Assembly (NCBI RefSeq): GCF_965216415.1 | Contig: NZ_CBDCFU010000001.1 | Reading direction: 5' to 3' (one strand) | DNA: 64,000 nucleotides | DNA from: Marivita sp003149565 | GTDB lineage: Bacteria; Pseudomonadota; Alphaproteobacteria; Rhodobacterales; Rhodobacteraceae | Shown here: in pieces, positions 42,538 through 51,038 of the stretch | How the letters are laid out: every line of letters starts with the position of its first letter | Position numbering within the stretch: position 1 is the stretch's first letter | The notes under the pieces: generated by a model | The model's input: only the letters and a program-made list of their open reading frames with translations | The model's database searches: none | What the model was told of the DNA's origin: nothing | Position numbers and translations under genes: made by a program

Positions 42538-43083
42538 ATGAAGGCCGCCGACCCCGTTCCGCCTGACAATCGGGGTCGGCAACCGTTTGTCGTTGCCGCG
42601 CTTGATCGTGTCACAGATGCAAGCCTATGGCTTGCCATGGCAGCGCTCGCGGCAATATTTTTCGCCTACAACATAGAAGTCGTGCTGCGCTACTTGTTCG
42701 ACAGCCCGACGCGTTGGTCGGCTGAATTTGTGTCGTACTTCCTGCTTGTCGCAACGTTCGCAGCCCTGCCAAAGCTCACCCGCGATGGCGGTCACGTCGC
42801 GGTGACCGTTTTGCTGGAACGGCTGTCCTCACGGCTCCAACATACTGCTAGCATCGGCATCAGCCTACTGGGTGCGTTCATTTGTTGTGCGCTTGCCTGG
42901 ATCGCCGCTGAAGAAACGCTGCGCCAGATCGAACGCGATGTGCGCATGATGGCCGCTATTCCGGTACCCAAGGCCGCTGTGTCGTGCTGGATGGTTTGGG
43001 GGCTTGCACTTGCGGCTCTCCAGTTTCTTCGGCTGGGCGTGTCACGCGCGCGCAAGCCTGTTTTGGATACAGCATCATGTTGA
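42538..43083 (+). CDS. TRAP transporter small permease (DctQ-type), amidase regulon
   Basis: A 181-residue protein with four hydrophobic segments and the DctQ word VVLRYLFDSPTRWSAEFVSY near residue 50. Its ATG overlaps the stop of the broken dctP (ATGA), and its own end overlaps dctM. Because the IS insertions lie upstream, expression now depends on readthrough or on an outward promoter of an IS. The gene itself is intact. Confidence 0.87.
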   Translation: MKAADPVPPDNRGRQPFVVAALDRVTDASLWLAMAALAAIFFAYNIEVVLRYLFDSPTRWSAEFVSYFLLVATFAALPKLTRDGGHVAVTVLLERLSSRLQHTASIGISLLGAFICCALAWIAAEETLRQIERDVRMMAAIPVPKAAVSCWMVWGLALAALQFLRLGVSRARKPVLDTASC

Positions 43084-44378
43084 CCGGACCCGCCGCTCTG
43101 ATCGGAGCAGCAACCCTAATCCTTGGGCTGTTCGTTTCGGGCATACCAATTTTCCTGTGCTTTCTCGCACTGAATCTGATCGGGATTTGGGCTCTGCTTG
43201 GCGCGCCAGCCTTTCCAATGCTGATCAATTCGATGTTCGCGACCACGACGAACGGTCAGCTAACAGCCATCCCGCTCTTCGTCCTGATGGGCGAAATCCT
43301 TTTCCGTTCCGGCGCAACCGAGCGCATTTTCGAGGCGGTGGACCGTTTCATCGGTCGTCTCAAAGGTCGCCAATACATTCTCGCAGGAGCGCTCTCGGCA
43401 ATTTTCGGCGCGTTGTCCGGCTCTAATATGGCTGTGGCTGCAATGATGGCGCGCACTGTGTTCCCTGGGATGATCGCGCGCGGCTATGACAGAAAACTGT
43501 CTATTGGCATGATCCTCGGTGGGGCAAGCCTTGCCCCGGTCATCCCACCCAGCGTTCTAGTCATCATCATCGCGACGCTGGCAAACGTGTCCGTCGCCGG
43601 TTTGCTGGTCGCCGGCGTCTTACCCGGCCTGATGCTTGCAGCTCTTTTCATTGGTTACGCGATGATCCGCATCCGGCTGAATCCCTCCCTCGCCCCGGAC
43701 AGCTTAGAGCCGTCACGCAAGTTACCCATCGCAAGCGCTATTCTCTATTGCCTACCTTTTTTGGGGCTGATCGCGCTTGTTCTTGGGTTGATCCTGATGG
43801 GCGTCGCCACCCCATCGGAAAGTGCGGCCATAGGCGTGACCGGATCGCTGATGATTGCCGCGCTCTTCAAGCGGCTGTCTCTGGCGCTGCTCAAAGACGC
43901 ACTGCGAAGCGCCGCACTGATGACCGCGATGATCTTGATCATTATGGCGTCCTCCACACTGTTCAGCCAGCTGCTTGCCATCAGCGGTGCCAGCCGGCAG
44001 ATCACCGCGCTGGTCAGCGCATTGGACCTATCACCCGCAATGATGGTGCTTGCTATGATGCTGATCGTCTTTGCGTTCTGCATGTTCGTTGATCAGGTCG
44101 CTGTCATGCTGATTGTGATCCCGATATACTTGCCTGTGATCACGCTGCTCCAGATCGATCCGTTGTGGTTCTGGATGATGATGCTGCTTAACGTGACAGT
44201 GGGCGGAATAACGCCGCCTTTTGGTTACGCCATGTTCGCCTTCCGTGGCGCGGCAGAGGGGGTGAGCATGTCAGAACTGTTCCGCGCGTCGTGGGCTTTT
44301 GTCGGTCTTTTCATTCTTGGAATGCTCATCCTCGCCGCCGCACCCTGGCTTGCCACATGGCTGCCTGGATTTGTCTGA
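43077..44378 (+). CDS. TRAP transporter large permease (DctM-type), amidase regulon
   Basis: About 433 residues from ATG 43077 (MLTGPAALIGAATLILGLFV). Polytopic, with AIFGALSGSNMAVAAMMARTV, LGGASLAPVIPPSVLVIII and NVTVGGITPPFGYAMFAFRG as DctM landmarks. It overlaps the dctQ stop. It would power import of the substrate handled by the amidase and RidA protein, if a binding protein were available. Confidence 0.9.
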   Translation: MLTGPAALIGAATLILGLFVSGIPIFLCFLALNLIGIWALLGAPAFPMLINSMFATTTNGQLTAIPLFVLMGEILFRSGATERIFEAVDRFIGRLKGRQYILAGALSAIFGALSGSNMAVAAMMARTVFPGMIARGYDRKLSIGMILGGASLAPVIPPSVLVIIIATLANVSVAGLLVAGVLPGLMLAALFIGYAMIRIRLNPSLAPDSLEPSRKLPIASAILYCLPFLGLIALVLGLILMGVATPSESAAIGVTGSLMIAALFKRLSLALLKDALRSAALMTAMILIIMASSTLFSQLLAISGASRQITALVSALDLSPAMMVLAMMLIVFAFCMFVDQVAVMLIVIPIYLPVITLLQIDPLWFWMMMLLNVTVGGITPPFGYAMFAFRGAAEGVSMSELFRASWAFVGLFILGMLILAAAPWLATWLPGFV

Positions 44379-44451
44379 TGGGTGGTGCTCATGGCTTTGA
44401 TGATGTGCATCCTGATTCCAAAACATTGCCAAATTGGACAAAATTTTCCTT

Positions 44452-44470
44452 GTGATATATCAGATATCAC
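44452..44470. promoter_or_regulatory. Palindrome GTGATAT-N5-ATATCAC before the GntR-Ldh gene
   Basis: GTGATATATCAGATATCAC has seven-base perfect arms and ends 14 bases before the start of the fusion gene. Its position and symmetry fit an autoregulatory GntR operator overlapping the promoter. Confidence 0.65.
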
Positions 44471-44484
44471 TTAACATCTGAAAC

Positions 44485-46257
44485 ATGAGTGCCACTTCTG
44501 ACTTTTCTCCAATTCCGACGAAACTGGCCGCAGCGTCCCGTCAAAAGCTGTCGGAACAGGCGCGTGACTGGATTCGAGAGCGGATTGTCACCGACGAATT
44601 TGCTTTTGGCCGCCCTTTACGTGAGTCTGACCTCTGTGCGTATTTGAACATGAGTAAAAGCCCGATCCGTGAGGCTTTACTGGAACTCGCCCAAGAGGGA
44701 CTAGTGGTAATGTCGCCCAACCGTGCTGCCCGGGTCATCAGCCTCGATAGCGGTGATGTGAAGGAGTTGGGCTACCTGCGCGAAGTGCTGGAAACTCAGG
44801 CCATCGGCCTTGCCATCGCGCGGGACCGCGTCGGGCTGGCCAGCGGGATGGAGCGTTTCATCCAGCTGGGCGAGGCGGCGCTTGCAGATAATGATATTCC
44901 CGCCTTCGCGCGTGCCGATCAGGAATTTCACCTCGAAGCCTTCCGACGCTGTGGCAACCGCTACTTGGAGAAGTCTTTTCTCACGATCGCGTCACGGATT
45001 CAGTCTATCCGATCGCGTTTGACCGGAGACCAAAATCGCATCCGACGGTCTCATGCTACCCATGTCGCGATCCTTGAAGCGGTGCAGGCTGACGATGCCA
45101 TGCGGGCCGCTGACCTGCTGGGCGAGCATATCCGCAGCAATGTGGCCGATTATACCGCCTTGCAATCGCCTGCTACGGCTCAAGATCGACGCTGGCGCGT
45201 GCCTCTGGCGGAGATGGAGCGGTTTGCCAAACAAGCGCTTTCGAAACTCGGGACCGACGCCGACAGTGTTGGCGCCATTCTGCGGTCGCTCAGCCACGCC
45301 TCGCTGCACGGGGTTGATTCGCACGGCTACCGCTTGTTGCCGCACTACCTGAGCGCCATCGAGCATGGGCGCGTCCATCCGGCTCCCGACATAAGGATCG
45401 AAAAGAAATCCGATTCTGTTGCAATACTCGATGCGTGTAACGGCCACGGCGCGCGCGCTACCTTTGCAGCGGCGGATGCGGCGGTTTCAATGGCTGCCAA
45501 CGTAGGAGTCGGTGCGGTCGCCATCCGCAGGTCGTCGCATTTCGGAGCGGCAGGGGCCTATGCGCTTGCCATTGCACAAGAGCGCATGATTGGGTTGTGT
45601 GTTTGCAACTCTGATCCCTTCGTGCGTCTTCATGGTGGGGCAGAGCCATTTCACGGAACAAATCCGATTGCCTTCGCCGCCAGCACAGGATCGGAGACTC
45701 CGCCGTGGCTGTTCGATATGGCGACCAGCGCGATACCCTACAATAAGGTGCAATTGGCCCAGTCATTGGGGGCTGCTCTGCCTGCGGGGACGGCGTCCGA
45801 CAGTAACGGGATCGACACTGAGGTGCCCGAACTTGTAAAGATGCTGGCTCCGTTGGGCGGCGCATTCGGATATAAAGGTGCAGGTCTCGCCGGGATTCCC
45901 GAAATCCTGTCTACCGCTCTTTCCGATTCACCCCTTAGCTTAGAGATTCCTCCGATGATCTCGGAGGACATGTCCACACCGCGAGGGCTTGGAGCTTTTG
46001 TGCTGGCAATAGATCCCGACGCATTTATGGGGCGCAGTGTTTGCGAGGCAGTGGTCCGGCGGTATCGAGACAGCATTCGGCAGTCGCTGACGGCGCCGTC
46101 TGAAAAGGTAATGGCGGCCGGCGATCGCGAGTGGGCTGAGGCTGAGCACAGATTGATGAATGGCATTGCAATCGACCAAACAACGGTGACTGCATTGAAT
46201 ACCTTTGCCGGACATCGCGAAATTCCACCGCTCAACTGCGAGGAATCATCGCACTGA
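44485..46257 (+). CDS. GntR (FCD) regulator fused to Ldh-family dehydrogenase
   Basis: A 590-residue two-part protein with no stop between the parts. Residues ~15-230 are a complete FCD-type GntR regulator: winged helix with YLNMSKSPIREALLELAQEG and effector-domain metal positions in DQEFHLEAFRRCGN, HATHVAILEAV and LGEHIRSN. Residues ~240-590 are a complete Ldh/YlbC-like NAD(P) 2-hydroxyacid dehydrogenase: LHGVDSHGYRLLPHYLSAIE, RRSSHFGAAGAYALAIAQ, FHGTNPIAFAAS, LFDMATSAIPYNKV and GYKGAGLAGIPEI. Each part has about its family length. A frame of 1773 bases without break suggests a true fusion. A TRAP transporter follows 42 bases downstream. The arrangement suggests a metabolic enzyme coupled to its own regulator. 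Confidence 0.88.
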   Translation: MSATSDFSPIPTKLAAASRQKLSEQARDWIRERIVTDEFAFGRPLRESDLCAYLNMSKSPIREALLELAQEGLVVMSPNRAARVISLDSGDVKELGYLREVLETQAIGLAIARDRVGLASGMERFIQLGEAALADNDIPAFARADQEFHLEAFRRCGNRYLEKSFLTIASRIQSIRSRLTGDQNRIRRSHATHVAILEAVQADDAMRAADLLGEHIRSNVADYTALQSPATAQDRRWRVPLAEMERFAKQALSKLGTDADSVGAILRSLSHASLHGVDSHGYRLLPHYLSAIEHGRVHPAPDIRIEKKSDSVAILDACNGHGARATFAAADAAVSMAANVGVGAVAIRRSSHFGAAGAYALAIAQERMIGLCVCNSDPFVRLHGGAEPFHGTNPIAFAASTGSETPPWLFDMATSAIPYNKVQLAQSLGAALPAGTASDSNGIDTEVPELVKMLAPLGGAFGYKGAGLAGIPEILSTALSDSPLSLEIPPMISEDMSTPRGLGAFVLAIDPDAFMGRSVCEAVVRRYRDSIRQSLTAPSEKVMAAGDREWAEAEHRLMNGIAIDQTTVTALNTFAGHREIPPLNCEESSH

Positions 46258-46298
46258 TCGGTGATGGATGAAGACGTTTAACAGGGAGGAACTTACTA

Positions 46299-47297
46299 AT
46301 GACCATCAAGACCACAGTATTGACTGCCACGCTTACATGTACGACGGCGCTGGGTTTGGCGTTACCAGCCGCCGCTCAGGACGCGGATCGCGTGCTGAAA
46401 TGGGCGCATGTCTACGAAGCCAGCGAACCATATCACACGTGCGCCGTCGAAGCGGGCGACAAGCTTGCAGAGGCAACCGATAACCGCCTCGGTATCGAGG
46501 TGTTCCCGGCGTCCTCGTTGGGTAAGGAAGTCGATATCAACGAAGGTCTCGGCCTTGGTACTGTCGACATCATTTGGACGGGGCAGCTCTTTGCCGGTCG
46601 GTCTTACGGACCGATTGCTATCGGCGGGGCGCCCTTCATGTTCCGTGATTACGATCACTGGGATGCCTACCGCAACAGTGATCTCTTCGGCGAAATGCTG
46701 CAGGGATACAACGACGCTACCGGCAACCAGGCCCTGACACTGGCGTATTACGGCGCACGGCACACCACGTCGAACATGCCGATCCAGTCGCCTGAAGATA
46801 TGAAAGACATGAAACTGCGGGTGCCGAACGCGCCGCTTTATATGATGTTCCCGCGCGCCGTGGATGCCAACCCAACGCCGATTGCCTTCGCGGAAGTGTA
46901 TCTCGCCTTGCAACAAGGCACGGTCGATGGACAAGAAAACCCTCTGCCGACTATTCAAGCCAAGAAATTCTACGAAGTGCAGTCAGACATCAACCTGACC
47001 GGACACATTGTGGATTCTTTGCTCGGTATCGTTGGCGGACCTACATGGGGCAGTCTCGTTGCCGCTGATCAGGAAACATTGGCAGATGTCATCACGGAAA
47101 CATCCGCCTGCGTCACAACGCAGATCCGGGAAGCTGAGGCAGAGCTGGCAGACTGGTTCCGCGAACAGGGCGTCAATGTGAACGAAGTCGATGTGACACC
47201 GTTCCGTGAGGCGGTGATGGAAATGCACAACGGCGATATGGCGACCTGGGATCAGGAGACCTATGACCGGCTGCAGGCCATCGGGGCCGAAGGTTGA
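46299..47297 (+). CDS. TRAP substrate-binding protein (DctP-type), hydroxy-acid unit
   Basis: A 332-residue periplasmic binding protein after GGAGGA. Signal peptide MTIKTTVLTATLTCTTALGL ends near AAAQ. Binding-domain words: WAHVYEASEPYHTCAVEAGD, FPASSLGKEVDINEGLGLG, DMKLRVPNAPLYMMFPRAV and FAEVYLALQQGTVDGQENP. Normal length. It is followed by an intergenic hairpin and then dctQ-dctM, and preceded by the GntR-Ldh fusion, so the substrate is likely a hydroxy acid oxidised by that enzyme. Confidence 0.9.
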   Translation: MTIKTTVLTATLTCTTALGLALPAAAQDADRVLKWAHVYEASEPYHTCAVEAGDKLAEATDNRLGIEVFPASSLGKEVDINEGLGLGTVDIIWTGQLFAGRSYGPIAIGGAPFMFRDYDHWDAYRNSDLFGEMLQGYNDATGNQALTLAYYGARHTTSNMPIQSPEDMKDMKLRVPNAPLYMMFPRAVDANPTPIAFAEVYLALQQGTVDGQENPLPTIQAKKFYEVQSDINLTGHIVDSLLGIVGGPTWGSLVAADQETLADVITETSACVTTQIREAEAELADWFREQGVNVNEVDVTPFREAVMEMHNGDMATWDQETYDRLQAIGAEG

Positions 47298-47321
47298 TCG
47301 CCTAACACTGGCTTGACGACC

Positions 47322-47349
47322 AAGGGCCGCGCCACCGCGTGCGGCCCTT
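47322..47349 (+). terminator. Intercistronic hairpin between dctP and dctQ
   Basis: AAGGGCCGC and GCGGCCCTT, perfect nine-base arms with a ten-base loop, followed by CTTCTT. Such hairpins behind a binding-protein gene usually let only part of the transcripts continue and stabilise the upstream message, so more binding protein is made than permease. Confidence 0.7.
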
Positions 47350-47386
47350 CTTCTGTCCAAACAAATCCACGTAAGAGGTTCCGCCG

Positions 47387-47953
47387 ATGTCGGGAATTCA
47401 GGATGAGCTGCAAGTGACCAAGATCGAGGTGGAAGAGGATGACTCGGAAATCGACCTCAAGGATATCTCCAAAGAGGACTACATCATCCTCGCGATTTTC
47501 TGGCTCTTGGCCTTCGTCGTGTTTCTTCAGTTTTTCACGCGCTACGTTCTGAACAATTCTCTTGGCTGGACCGAGGAAATCGCGCGTTTCATGTTGATTG
47601 CGCTGACCTTTACAGGATCGATCATGGCCGCGCGCAAGAATTCGCATATCGCGGTGGAATTCCTGTACCGTTATGTCCCACGGTCGCTGAGACGAGTGGC
47701 GCAATTTGCGATTGACGGTCTCGCCACGGTTTTCTTCGCGGGCATGACCTATCTGACCGTCCAGCTTGCAGGGCGCACATCGCAATTGATGGTGTCCATC
47801 GAAGTGCCGAAATCGGCCGTCTACTACTTTGTGGCGATCTGTTTTGCCGTAATGACGTTTTATTCTTTGCGGAACTGGATCAAGCATGTGCGAGACGGCA
47901 CCAGCCGACTGATCGATCCGGATGATTTCGACGATCTCAAAGGGGCAGATTGA
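47387..47953 (+). CDS. TRAP transporter small permease (DctQ-type), hydroxy-acid unit
   Basis: A 188-residue protein with an acidic ~35-residue N-terminal cytoplasmic extension (VEEDDSEIDLKDISKEDY) before four membrane spans. The family word is FFTRYVLNNSLGWTEEIARF. Its end precedes dctM by four bases. The acidic extension is longer than in the other DctQ proteins of this window. Confidence 0.88.
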   Translation: MSGIQDELQVTKIEVEEDDSEIDLKDISKEDYIILAIFWLLAFVVFLQFFTRYVLNNSLGWTEEIARFMLIALTFTGSIMAARKNSHIAVEFLYRYVPRSLRRVAQFAIDGLATVFFAGMTYLTVQLAGRTSQLMVSIEVPKSAVYYFVAICFAVMTFYSLRNWIKHVRDGTSRLIDPDDFDDLKGAD

Positions 47954-47957
47954 TCAT

Positions 47958-49235
47958 ATGACATTTACGGTTTTATTCCTCGTCATCGGCGCCCTTCTGG
48001 TATGCGGTGTACCTGTGGCCATTGCTCTCATCGGGGGCTCTGCGCTTTTTATCCTGACGGGCGATGTGCCGCCGCTCATTGTGGCGCACAGGGTCATCAA
48101 CGGTGTGGACAGCTTTCCACTGCTGGCCGTGCCGTTCTTCATTCTTGCCGGTAATCTGATGAACAGCGCTGGTATCACTGAACGGATCTTCAGCTTTGCG
48201 CTTGCGCTTGTGGGCTGGATGCGCGGCGGTCTGGGCCACGTGAATGTGGGCGCGTCGGTGATCTTTGCCGGCATGTCCGGCGCGGCGGTGGCGGATGCTG
48301 GTGGTCTTGGCTCGATTGAAATCAAGGCGATGCGTGACGCGGGGTACGATCCCGGCTTTGCCGTTGGCATCACCGCCGCTTCTTCGACCATCGGTCCGAT
48401 TATCCCGCCGTCATTGCCGATGGTGATCTACGGCGTGGTATCGGGTGCCTCAATCGGGCAATTGTTTGCGGCGGGGTTCATCCCGGGCCTGGTGATGGCG
48501 CTGTCGCTGATGCTTATGGTTGCGTATTACGCGAGAGTGCGGAACTTTAAACGCGATCAGCCCTTCGCTCTGAAGCTGCTACGCGTGACCTTCCAGAGGG
48601 CTTTTCTGTCGCTGTTGACGCCTGTGATCATCGTCGGCGGGATCCTTTCAGGCGCGTTCACTCCGACCGAAGCGGCCATTGCCGCCTGCGCCTACGCGCT
48701 GTTCCTGGGCCTTGTTGTTTACCGGACGCTGACGCTCAAGCGGTTCCTGCGGGTCAGCTTTGACACGATCGAAACTACGGCAGTGGTGCTTTTCGTTGTG
48801 GCGGCTGCGTCGATATTTGCGTGGATTCTTACATCAAACCGTGTGCCCGAAGCGGCGGCGACCGTCTTGCTGGCGCTGTCGGACCGACCTTGGGTAATCT
48901 TGTTGCTTATCAACCTTATATTGCTGGTCGTGGGTTGCTTCATGGAAACGGTGGCAGCGATCACCATCCTAGTTCCGGTGCTCTTACCGGTCGCTGTCGA
49001 GCTTGGGATCGATCCGGTGCATTTCGGTGTCATCATGGTGCTCAACCTCATGCTGGGTCTTTTGACGCCTCCGGTGGGTATGGTGCTGTACGTTCTAAGC
49101 CGGGTGTCAGGCGTGCGTTTTGAGACATGCGTTGTGTCAACCGCGCCGTTCCTCATTCCGCTGGTGGCGTGCCTGTTGCTTATGACCTTTGTTCCGAGCA
49201 TTGCGATGTGGCTTCCCACGCTGATCTACCGGTGA
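47958..49235 (+). CDS. TRAP transporter large permease (DctM-type), hydroxy-acid unit
   Basis: About 425 residues from ATG 47958 (MTFTVLFLVIGALLVCGVPV). Twelve or so spans, with FAGMSGAAVADAGGLGSIEI, TIGPIIPPSLPMVIYGVVSG and VLNLMLGLLTPPVGMVLYVL. It converges on the SDR gene with 42 bases between stops. Confidence 0.92.
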   Translation: MTFTVLFLVIGALLVCGVPVAIALIGGSALFILTGDVPPLIVAHRVINGVDSFPLLAVPFFILAGNLMNSAGITERIFSFALALVGWMRGGLGHVNVGASVIFAGMSGAAVADAGGLGSIEIKAMRDAGYDPGFAVGITAASSTIGPIIPPSLPMVIYGVVSGASIGQLFAAGFIPGLVMALSLMLMVAYYARVRNFKRDQPFALKLLRVTFQRAFLSLLTPVIIVGGILSGAFTPTEAAIAACAYALFLGLVVYRTLTLKRFLRVSFDTIETTAVVLFVVAAASIFAWILTSNRVPEAAATVLLALSDRPWVILLLINLILLVVGCFMETVAAITILVPVLLPVAVELGIDPVHFGVIMVLNLMLGLLTPPVGMVLYVLSRVSGVRFETCVVSTAPFLIPLVACLLLMTFVPSIAMWLPTLIYR

Positions 49236-49277
49236 CGGATGGCGCGCGCTGTCCTGCCCGCTTCTCCGATCTGCTGG

Positions 49278-50045
49278 TCAGGACAGCATTTGTGTGTCGC
49301 CGCAGACAGAGATGGCTTGTCCCGACACCGCAGCGCCCATCGGGCTGGCAAGGTAAAGCACTTGGTTAGCGATATCTTCGGGCTGTACGTATCTACCCGT
49401 GGACGTAGCGCGCAGTGCGTCGGCCTCGACTGCCTCAAAGCTGCGCCCCTGCCGGTCGGCCTTGGCTTGCAGGACGCGCTTCTGGCGCGCACCGGCGACA
49501 ATTCCGGGCAACACCGCGTTTACCCTCACCCCATACGGCCCCAGTTCTATCGACAGAGACTTGGTCAGACCGATCACCCCCCATTTCGCTGCCGCGTAGG
49601 GGGTGCGCAAACCAAAACCCAAGCGCCCCGCCAGCGACGACAGGTTTATGATGGCCGCATTGTCACTGCGGCGGAGAGCGGAGGCGGCAGTGCGCACTGT
49701 GAGGAACTGCGATGTAAGGCACACACGCAAGCATTCATCCCACGCTTCGGGCGTGATCTCGTCCACAGGGGAGGTTGGACCGGCGATACCTGCATTGTTC
49801 ACAAGCGTATTGAGCCCGCCCATTTCGCTGATAGCCTCAGCGATGAACTTTTCGACATGGGCCGTGTTGCCCATGTCAGCCTGCGCACCGGTCATCCCTT
49901 GTGGCAGATCCGTCAGTGTCGACGCGTCGATATCGCAGATATGCACGCGCGCGCCTTCGGCGAGGAACGCTTCGGCGATGGCCCGACCAATCCCCGCTCC
50001 TGCCCCGGTGACGATGACGCGTGCGCCCTTCAGTCCAAATCCCAT
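49278..50045 (-). CDS. SDR-family oxidoreductase beside BKACE gene
   Basis: A 255-residue short-chain dehydrogenase. Start ATG 50045 (MGFGLKGARVIVTGAGAGIG) follows GGAGGG. Motifs: TGAGAGIGRAIA, NNAGIAGPTSPVDE, the catalytic set INLSSLAGRLG with YAAAKWGVIG, and a C-terminal AISVCGDTQMLS where most SDRs have VDGG. It is divergent from the BKACE gene by 78 bases. It could oxidise a 3-hydroxy acid to the 3-keto acid that BKACE cleaves. That link is inference. Confidence 0.87.
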   Translation of the reverse strand: MGFGLKGARVIVTGAGAGIGRAIAEAFLAEGARVHICDIDASTLTDLPQGMTGAQADMGNTAHVEKFIAEAISEMGGLNTLVNNAGIAGPTSPVDEITPEAWDECLRVCLTSQFLTVRTAASALRRSDNAAIINLSSLAGRLGFGLRTPYAAAKWGVIGLTKSLSIELGPYGVRVNAVLPGIVAGARQKRVLQAKADRQGRSFEAVEADALRATSTGRYVQPEDIANQVLYLASPMGAAVSGQAISVCGDTQMLS

Positions 50046-50123
50046 TTCACGTTTCCCTCCACTCAATGTCCAGATGCCAAGCTATGGAGTTCTGAGGCAA
50101 AGCAAAACCATTAAGGTGATACA

Positions 50124-51038
50124 ATGAGGAAACCAGAACCCGTAATCCTAACCTGTGCCATTACCGGGGCCATTCACACGCCATCCATGTCTGATGCATT
50201 GCCGGTGACCAAAGATCAGATCGCTGCCTCTGCTATCGCAGCGGCTCGGGCGGGTGCGTCCATCGTACATCTTCATGCGCGTGACGATGCCGATGGCCGT
50301 CCCAACCAAACACCCGAGGCTTTTGCCCCCATCCTCGACGCCGTGCGTGCAGAGTGCGATTGTGTCATTGGCATCACTACTGGCGGCGCGCCCACTATGA
50401 GCGTGGAAGAGCGTTTGCGCCCGGCCGCGGAGTTTTTGCCCGAATTAGCGTCGCTTAACATGGGGTCGATGAATTTTGGCCTGTTTCCAATGCTGGATCG
50501 CTACCCGGACCTGAAACATGACTGGGAACGCGACTACCTGTCGAACCGCAATATCATCTTCAACAATACCTATGGTCAAATCGAAGAAATCATCACCGCC
50601 CTGGCGCCGCACAACACGCGGTTGGAATTCGAGTGCTACGACACCTCGCATCTCTACAACCTCCGGCATTTCTTGGACCGCGGCTTGGTCAAACCGCCAT
50701 TGTTTATCCAGACAGTGTTTGGATTGATGGGTGGGATCGGCGCGCATCCCGAAGACGTGTCGCACATGAAGCGCACAGCTGATCGGCTATTCGGCGATGA
50801 TTGGCAATGGTCGGTACTGGGGGCGGGTCGACATCAAATGACCATTGGCGCGATGTCGGTGGCGCAGGGCGGGCACATGCGTGTAGGACTCGAGGACTCG
50901 CTCTGGGCCGGGCCGGGCGTGCCTGCCACATCAAATGCACAACAGGTCACCAATGCAAAAAGCCTGATCGAGTCTCTTGGCCGACGCATTGCAACACCTG
51001 ATGAGGCTCGCAGAATTCTGGACCTCAAGGGCAGATGA
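50124..51038 (+). CDS. BKACE-family (3-keto-5-aminohexanoate cleavage) protein
   Basis: A 304-residue zinc-dependent beta-keto acid cleavage enzyme. Landmarks: VILTCAITGAIHTPSMSDAL, SIVHLHARDDADGRPNQTPE (two metal-binding histidines near 47-49), GITTGGAPTMSVEERL, SLNMGSMNFGLFP and EFECYDTSHLYNL. These enzymes condense acetyl-CoA with a beta-keto acid to give acetoacetate and a new CoA ester, and substrates vary widely. With the TRAP transporter, Ldh fusion and SDR nearby it suggests a hydroxy-acid catabolic route. Confidence 0.9.
   Translation: MRKPEPVILTCAITGAIHTPSMSDALPVTKDQIAASAIAAARAGASIVHLHARDDADGRPNQTPEAFAPILDAVRAECDCVIGITTGGAPTMSVEERLRPAAEFLPELASLNMGSMNFGLFPMLDRYPDLKHDWERDYLSNRNIIFNNTYGQIEEIITALAPHNTRLEFECYDTSHLYNLRHFLDRGLVKPPLFIQTVFGLMGGIGAHPEDVSHMKRTADRLFGDDWQWSVLGAGRHQMTIGAMSVAQGGHMRVGLEDSLWAGPGVPATSNAQQVTNAKSLIESLGRRIATPDEARRILDLKGR

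Larger units (their letters stand above)
38788..42541 (+). pseudogene. TRAP substrate-binding protein gene split by nested insertion
   Basis: The 5' part (38788-39639) encodes a signal peptide (SLAALALGGMAAASPVLA) and a DctP-type domain with FGPEAVPIFEQLAPVSTG, LAGRKVRGTPTYFGV and GSEIYSALQTGIVEGAG, up to codon 284, CTA. The 3' part (42389-42541) restarts at CTA and reads GVSVETLSTEMAEKVQSAFI, ISSIWDLGKDCC and ends AALDAGLTE-like at the stop overlapping dctQ. Joining the two CTA codons gives an exact continuous frame of about 333 residues, normal for DctP. The intervening 2.75 kb is an IS630 element interrupted by an IS110-type element. The transporter is therefore probably dead unless another binding protein serves it. 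Confidence 0.88.
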
